Part shown: positions 57,133-64,000 of the stretch, one piece after another
How the letters are laid out: each line of letters starts with the position of its first letter
Numbering within the stretch: position 1 is the stretch's first letter
Assembly (NCBI GenBank): GCA_965153455.1
Contig: OZ234493.1
Coordinates: forward strand, 28,076,213 to 28,140,212
Reading direction: 5' to 3'
Source of the DNA: Sphagnum compactum
Taxonomy: Eukaryota; Bryophyta; Sphagnopsida; Sphagnales
Length of the DNA stretch: 64,000 nucleotides
Made by a program: the position numbers and the translations under genes
Notes under the pieces: generated by a model
Told to the model about the DNA's origin: nothing
What the model saw: the letters and a program-made list of their open reading frames with translations, nothing else
Databases searched by the model: none

Positions 57133-60108
57133 ATGCAGAATTCTGTACTTACAAGGAGACATTTGGGCTCAGGTGCACTGGCTGGATCAAAAAGAGTGCA
57201 AGGTGAAAGTGCAAAGTCCAGAACTGCAGCAAAGAGTATGCAGGTTGTGGCCTCAAGCAGGGACATTATGTCTGGCTGCTCAGCAGCTCACCTCTATGTC
57301 ACATCTTGCTTCAGACGGCCATTTGAGTGCAATTCCCAGGTCTGGCATATCTCAGCAGTTGCCAAGGGTATGTCCTCTGCACAATGTATTTTTGTTGGTA
57401 CAAGGGATATGATAAATTTTTGGGTGATGGATTCCTTGTGTTGACCTTTTTGACCCATGCATCTGGTGAGTTGATACAGCCAGTCTGGTAAATCTTTTGA
57501 TTGGTTAATTCCTTGTTTGGACCTTTTGATCCATGCATCATCTAGTGAGGTGGTATACTTTGGGAATCTTTGATGTGGTAAATTTTCTATGTTATGTGTG
57601 AAGTTTCCTCTCCAAGTTGTCTCTCACTCTAACAGATCAGGATTTTGTTGTCAGGAACTATTGCTGTGTTGAGGACATGGCTGTTTCTTTACTTTGATCA
57701 GTTTTGTATAACTCATGCAAAGCTACATTGACAGGGTTTAGATTCTCTGGGTGTCTGCCAAGTCATATTACCAATTCTGACTATAGTGGTATTTTGCAGA
57801 TGTTACTTTGGAAAAAGAACCTCCAAAAGATGATGAAAATGAGCTGTGCCATCTGACTCCAAATGCCTTTGAGGTGATCACAACTTCAATAGTCTCAAGC
57901 CCTGTCACACTGATGTCATTCCAGCAGGATATTAGCTCCTAATTTCCTGAAGGCTCAGAAGATTCTAAGAACAACTTGGTGCCTTTGCAGATACTTTGAT
58001 TCAAGTTAGTTGTTGGAATCTGCCAGTTATCTTGCTGTGAGTTTCTTAATCAATCTGAAAATTGTGTGAATAATACTCCAGGTAACATCGAGTTTTTAAA
58101 TCATTCAAATTTTCTGTTCCATTTGAAGTACTTTTGGTGGCATGCAATGATTTTATTCTAAAATTTATTTTTTCCAATGTAAGAGGCTGCACTTTTGTGC
58201 AAGAATGCTCCTTAATCACTTGCAGAATAGGCATAATCCTTGTTCTGTTGATGCAACAGGTGCGATCACTTCTTATGAAGGTGTGTGATGAGACAGAGAT
58301 TGCAGAACTAAGATTGAAGGTGAATACTGGTTCAATACATGCTAATACTCCTCCTCATCTGATTTTATAACTGACTTGTGAACCTGTGTATGAGCAGCAA
58401 AAGTCTTCACAGCACATATCCTGAACAAGTTGCTTGATTCAAAATTTCCAAACCATAGGCTTCTTCAGATTCCTAATAGTTCTAGACACATTTTTGCACT
58501 AGCTGTGTGCATACACACGCCTCACTAGCTCATTTGAAATTGTTTGTTGCACAGGTGGGACCCTTTATGTTACACATGAAGAGAGATCTTGAGAAAGCCA
58601 AGGAATCTGTACTAGCTGTACATACTGCAGCTGCTCCAGTCCCTAGCAAGTGCAAGGTTGATTCTACTCCTGTGCATTCACCCCCATCCAAGGCAAGTAA
58701 TGGTACCTCCAGCATGGGAATGATCTCATCATTCAACTCCAAGCCAGCCACACTGTTTAGGCTCTTGGTAGCAGCAGCTGATGAAGGCTTGCTTTTCATC
58801 ACATCTCCAAAGGTTGATAATCCAATCCTTCTATTCCACACTTTCTCTGAGAATCTTCTTTTTTCTTTCCTTATCTCCATTTTGAGATCAAGGACCCTCT
58901 GTGAGAGTTCTTGGACTTAACATGAGATAACGTGGTCTCTCGTAAAACTAAATGTTCTCACAGTTGCATCCTATGTATTTCATTCCCTGTGGTTTCTAGC
59001 CTCTGCAATTTCAGGTTTTATTACTGCCATCCACAATGTAAGAAGGTGGTGTGAACTTCAGGTTGGCTACTTCAGAAAGGGGCGTAATGTCAAAGGAAAA
59101 CGTGGCAAGCCGCTCTGTGAGGAGGTGAGGTTTTATCATGCCTTAGTACTCATGTCCTGTGAATGTTTATCCTACTCGAAAGTCTTCTTTAACGTTGTGC
59201 ACCTGTTCTTGACATCAATACATATGGGAATTCTGGAAGAACTCTTTTGAGACGCCTAACAATCTTACTTGTAATTGCCATGATTTGTTGATTGAAGATG
59301 TTGGCAATCTGGCAGGGTCAAGTGATTCGGGAGGGCCAAGTGGTGTGCTATCTGGAGCAGCTCGGAACGCAGCAGCCTGTGGAGGTATATAGAGCAAAGA
59401 TACTAAAAGCTTGTGTATGAAATACAGATGTGAAAGAAAACTCTATGCAGTTACACAACTAGGCTACTTCACACAAATGAGCTCAGCAGATTGGGGTAGA
59501 CAGTATACATGTACCTGTTCCAACCTCAAGCCAATCAGTTTATACACAACTATTTGCAGTTGAGAATTGCCAAGGATTCTGAACAAGTCAGCAAGCTGAT
59601 TTCTTGTAGCTCTGAGTGACTCCGATTTTCACAGTAGGACCACAGCACTTGCTGCTTGATCATTTCTTAATGATAACTGTATTTGCCTCATGGACCATGT
59701 TTTGTCTAATGGATGTGCAGTTGCTTATGAGTGCATACATAATGGCTGCAGGCTGAAATATCAGGAGAAGTCATGAAAGTCTTATGGGAAGATGGAGGTA
59801 TTGATTCTCATTCCAAGTTCTGTTCCATGAACATTAGATCTTTTCTGAAGGCCGATGAGCAACTGCACAAGTGATGATGAAATATTTTTGGAGTGATTAG
59901 CCATCAGTGGAAAGTGTTCACCATAGGTGATCTTTTCTTTTGGTGTCACACATTGCTATCACGATTTGCAGGTTGGGGCCTCCATCTGGGCAGGTGATGA
60001 GAATTAATTTTTTGAAAAACCTTGTTTTGTGATGCAGAGCCAGTTGGGTATGGGGACCCATTGATCGCTATTCGCCCATCGTTTCCTGGCATCAAGAAGC
60101 TCACTTAG
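57133..60108 (+). CDS. BADC: BADC (biotin/lipoyl attachment domain-containing) protein
   Basis: BADC proteins replace biotin carboxyl carrier subunits in plastid acetyl-CoA carboxylase and lower its activity. The exons are 57133-57367, 57800-57873, 58260-58319, 58555-58812, 59062-59124, 59316-59384, 59752-59797 and 60038-60108. All are GT-AG with consistent phases, giving 291 residues. Residues 1-78 are a Ser/Ala/Arg-rich transit-like leader. VCDETEIAELRLK then VGPFMLHMKRD matches the BADC N-terminal domain. A Ser/Pro linker follows, then VGYFRKGRNVKGKRG and the lipoyl fold GQVIREGQVVCYLEQLG, AEISGEVMKVLWEDG, EPVGYGDPLIAI, and the hallmark end PSFPGIKKL. The biotinyl-Lys motif (EAMKM) is absent, as expected for BADC. 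The first exon could instead start upstream (ATG 56059) with splicing at 57138; this is unresolved. Confidence 0.87.
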
Positions 60109-63100
60109 CTGTCAGTTGCTCCATAGACTGTGCTTTGTGAAATACTATAGGTGCATGAAGTTCTAAAATTGGAGCATGATCACTTAGAAGCAACTTGAAA
60201 TCACGCCTTGATTGATAGGATTTCTCTTTCTCTCTGAGCCCTTGTTGCTTGAAAGATGATACATGAGAAAAGTAGCACCCTCATTTTTTTTCCTGGTGAC
60301 TTTGAATATGCATGTCCTGAGTCATTACTTGGTGTAGTTGAGGTGTGTTTCCTTGTAACCCTCACATGAAGTGAAGGTGAGACTGCAGACCTCTTCAATT
60401 CAATCATTCATTTGTTTTGCTGTGGAGTTGCCAGCACCATGGCTGAGAGTTTCTCTGTACTGCCTGTCTGGAGACAGAAACTCAGTATGTTGGTTACTAT
60501 GCAGTTGACCTCCACCCACTGCGAGCTGATGATTTCAGTGGGAATGTCAAGGTAGCTGGTCACAACCATACATGTTGCTGTTGAAGGTCTTTAAACATGC
60601 ATGTGACTCTGAAAGTAGTTCAGACCACTCAGTTTTGCTTTTCCCCTCTGCTCTTTAGGGCTGGGTGTCTTGATTGCTGATATGTTGTCATCTCTATAAT
60701 TCTGGTATTGAGTCATCTTGCAAGTCTATTCAGTTTTGATTTAAGTTCTTAGTATGGTGAAATTCTGTGTACTTATGAAGAAATATATTATTTTGTTTTT
60801 GCTAACAACAATACAGGCTGCATACAGTGTGGACAACCCAGGCATATGAGACTAAGTGATTTCTTTGGATGATGTTGATGCTCTTAGTCAAGAGGTGTTG
60901 CACACGCACTGCCATTACAACTTTTGTGTTATGGCATGTTGATTCTGGCAAGAGACATGTCTTATTCTGATACTACTTGCTGGAGAGTCCCAATGAGGTC
61001 TTGTGGTGGAGAGTTGCAGCATTCTTGGGGTATGTTGATAATCAGGTCAGATGTTTCAGATCTTCTAATTTCTAAAACTAATTGAACAGGTTGATGGAGG
61101 ACTCAAAGTCCAGTTTGTTATATTGTTGAACCAAATGATACATACTTTTTCTGCTGGGGGTTGGGGTTGGAGTGTCATCATCTTATGACTCTGGCCAGCC
61201 ACTGGTCATCAGGCAAAAAGCTCAGTGAGAGTATGTGCGGTGTCTCATCATATTTATCAGCATTAGCTACATCTGTGCAGTGTCCTCACATTTACAATTT
61301 TCATCATCCCAGGCTTTAAATGAATCTCTGATGCACAACTATCCACGGAGAGTATTCAAGATATTTGTAAATCTTATTTGATATTCTCTTTGTAGATGAG
61401 TATTGCAATTGCTTGGCACCAGGTTTGTAGCTACCTACCTGAAAGGATGGCACTTTGAAAGTCAATTTTCTTTGGAGCATGCAGGAAGGGATATCAAATA
61501 TTTCCCAGTTTGCTATGGCAGTCAAATTGGTCACCCTGTTTTGGTTATGGAAGAGTTCTTGTATCACACCTCAGTTCACAGGTTATGGCCTGGTGTTGTT
61601 GTACTATGCATTGTGTATATTCCTTGTGGTAAAGAGGAGCTAATCTCTTGGAGAACAAGATGATACAACAATAAATATGCTACGAGGCTGGTCAGGGCAT
61701 CCTCAGTGCATGACGATGAATTCTCATGTGAAGAATATAAACACATAAAAATAAAAAATGAATGATGCAAAGTTCATCAACTGAGATCAAACTCAATTTT
61801 TCATCACCTGTAGAACTACTGGCTTCCTTTTGACTCAGGGTTGTACAGTTTTCTAACTAAAAAATGGTGAAATTTTTTTGCTGCTAATTTTTCTCTCAAG
61901 GTTTAATTGCTAGGTACCCAACCTTGCTAATGGGTTCACCTATTGACCCCCTTCTATATGGTAATCTTTGTGGCTAGTTGGAAGCAATATCTAACATGGC
62001 TCTCTGTTCACCAAGTTATATTGGTGCTGAGCTATTCATAATAATTGTTGCTTCTTCTTCTTCTTCTTCTTCTTGTTATTCCCTGGGATCATAAAACTCA
62101 CCAAATTCCAGAGAATTTGCTTGCTTTGCCCACTGAAGACAAGTCATTTCTTTGTTACTTTTCAATGGTAAAATGACTTCAATCTGATCAAAGAGGTGGG
62201 CACATTTCAACACAGTTTTAAATGGTAGTCTGAGGTTCAACCTGGTTGTGCCAATTCATATCTTATGGACCCAGAGACCCCTAGGTTTCCATAGGGGTTT
62301 TCCATACCGTTAACAAATAACCAGTTCACCCAAGGGGGTGTGACCCAGCTCCTAGGTTGTCACAATTCATATAACCAGTTTTGGACACAGTCCAGAGCCA
62401 CGATATTTGCAGCTGGGTTTACTATGATGGTGGGGTACAATCTACAGCATGCACTCTTCTAGCACAATCTGCATATGAGATATACAGATACATATCTTAT
62501 GATGATGTGATGATGGTAAGACTTCCTTTCCTGCAGCTACCCAAAGGTTTGCAATCTTATTTCTGTTCCATTTTTCCTGGGTTGTTTTGTCTCTTCACTT
62601 GCAAGCTTTGGTTGATGCTCTAGAAGTTTGATCTTCCTTCTGGGAAGTTGGTACGTCTCTCTCTATCCCCCTCCCAATCTATGTGCATTTGGTTGTACTA
62701 TTGTATGATTTGTGTGGCTCTTTCTTCCGATCTGTGCTGATCTGGGTTCTCTAGAGATGCCTGTCACTCACTGTGCCCAGTTATGTCATGGATGAAGTGG
62801 CTACTTGGGTGGTGTGTTTTACTTCCAGTTTATTTTGTTTTCATGGTCATTTTGATTTCTTCACCTTGAGTATATGATATTGGGCTCTCGAGGTTCCCCC
62901 ACCAAAAAAAAACAAACAAACAAACAACAGAGCTCTTCGTGGTTCTCTTACTTCCACATTTTGTTTCTTCGCCTGCAGTGCCACTTACCTTTTTTCTTCG
63001 GTTCCAAGTGGCCTGACCCTGGGGTCTTGAAATCCATCTCTCTCATATGTGAATTGTGTGCTTGTCACAGGTAGCAAATCAGCCATAGGGGAATTCAGTC

Positions 63101-63432
63101 ACTTGTTACAGCAATATATCAACAACCTTTCTCCACATTGAGTTGTGGTTAGTATCTAAGGGAACCTTTGCTTGCACTCAAGACTTTACTGATTTAAGTT
63201 GGTTTTTTAGAATCAAGGTGTGGACAGTCAAGTCTAGTCTCTGTTTTAGCATTAAGACCATTTGGTGTTTTTTTTGTATTGGGTTTGTGTGGTCCTCAGC
63301 TGATGGTGATTTTGGACCTAATCTGTGGTCATTGTTGTCTTCTAGGTCAATTTTCCACTCCTTTGGTTTTGGGTTTTGGAATCAAATTGAGTTTTAAGGA
63401 GCAAAAGGGTTTGAGACAGAGGGAGATTCAAG
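60109..63432 (+). other. BADC 3' flank to SRT1 leader, with unassigned exon-like pieces
   Basis: Two plus-strand stretches read like exons with donor sites. One near 60470-60552 contains ETQYVGYYAVDLHPLRADDF and ends AAG|GTAGCT; the other near 62380-62516 contains VYYDGGVQSTACTLLAQSAY and ends ATG|GTAAGA. Neither is recognised, and no complete gene can be built. A (TTC)n microsatellite lies at 62051-62074. Confidence 0.35.
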
Positions 63433-63531
63433 ATGTCTCTCCGGTATGCAGAGAAGCTCTCATATAAGGCAGATGTGGGAACAGTGGGGATGCCGGAGCT
63501 CTTTGATTCTGCACTGGACCTCAAGTGCAAG
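63433..63531 (+). CDS. SRT1: SRT1/SIRT6-like NAD-dependent deacetylase, first coding exon
   Basis: ATG at 63433 opens 33 codons ([24 protein letters not shown], ending LKCK) that end at donor AAG|GTACTC. This N-terminus is characteristic of plant SRT1, a nuclear sirtuin that removes acetyl groups from histone H3, where the same exon boundary precedes the Rossmann-fold catalytic core. The catalytic GAGIST and HGD motifs must lie beyond the window. The 5' leader upstream is T-rich. The intron occupies at least the last 469 bases of the window. Confidence 0.82.
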
Positions 63532-63877
63532 GTACTCTAAACCCTTGCAAAAAGAGGAAGACAAAGGAAGCATTATCTTTGTGACTTTTGGACCCCTTCC
63601 AATATGTTGATGATTGTATACTCTGTATTAGTCCTGTGACAAAAAGATGTGAGACAGAGGAATCATCTGCATGTTTGAGTTTGAGTTTGAGATCTGTTTT
63701 GTTATGATAATCCACTTTTGACCTTTTGGCCATCCCCTGGGAAAGATGGTGGATGCCAATGACTGTATGTGTTGAAGTCCTCACACTAATGCAAACAATT
63801 GAATGTGGAAGTGTTTGGTCTGTAGTTGTGATTTTTTGACCTGTCTATGATTGTGTGAAGGATTGTTTCTAAGGGCC

Positions 63878-64000
63878 GAATGTGGCACAAAGTCCTTGGA
63901 CTCTTTTAGCATTCTTGTCCACAGATGCTTCTACCCTGGGTTATGATGAGAGCTAAGTGCGGAATGTGGCACAAAGTCCTTGGACTCTTTTAGCATTCTT
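63878..64000. repeat. 84-bp tandem duplication in SRT1 intron 1 (cut by window end)
   Basis: The 39 bases from 63962 to the window end are identical to 63878-63916 (GAATGTGGCACAAAGTCC, ending TTAGCATTCTT), an 84-bp step. More copies may follow outside. Confidence 0.85.

Overview
The window is nuclear DNA of a land plant with a large, repeat-rich genome. The evidence is genes split by GT-AG introns that encode plastid-type proteins (adenylate kinase and a BADC protein), a plant SRT1-type sirtuin, a Ty3/gypsy element with a chromodomain and the initiator-Met-tRNA primer site usual in plants, and thick layers of decayed transposons. The species cannot be fixed from sequence alone; a fern, lycophyte or gymnosperm would fit (inference).

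Left part (1-27600) is a transposon nest. A Mutator-like transposase pseudogene (minus strand, 11953-15122) received a Ty3/gypsy chromovirus (4472-11952) and a solo LTR (13834-14747). The gypsy element was then invaded by another solo LTR (6395-7214, perfect AAAAG target duplication inside pol). Its 5' LTR was invaded by a 5'-truncated LINE in antisense orientation (1-4471), whose ORF2 is open from its ATG at 1766 to the window edge. Two more related solo LTRs lie at 18331-19244 and 21842-22665, the latter inside a decayed multi-exon minus-strand gene of unknown function (20413-26444). That gene sits below a 265-bp block that also caps the Mutator-like element.

Middle part (27600-46800) holds a complete four-exon adenylate kinase gene (28862-31380, +), a LINE reverse-transcriptase relic, a ~350-bp tandem repeat in four units, a decayed gag gene, ACATTGA-type simple-sequence tracts, unrecognised minus-strand coding relics, and a glycine-rich plant-conserved membrane-protein gene (43854-45752, -).

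Right part: a ~2.1-kb foldback structure (46846-48981) has tRNA-like boxes in its inverted ends, both pointing inward, and a core made of short palindromes. It is the most unusual object in the window. Very AT-rich DNA follows, then a near-perfect 25-bp hairpin upstream of a complete BADC gene (57133-60108, +; a non-biotinylated regulator of plastid acetyl-CoA carboxylase), and the first coding exon of an SRT1/SIRT6-like deacetylase (63433-63531, +) that runs off the window.

The host genes are ordinary and functionally separate, although two act in plastid energy and lipid metabolism. Most of the biological interest is in the repeats: covarying U5 hairpins, a duplicated module inside the LTRs that recurs in the foldback element, and nonsense mutations that, where the ancestral codon can be inferred, are C-to-T or G-to-A changes.
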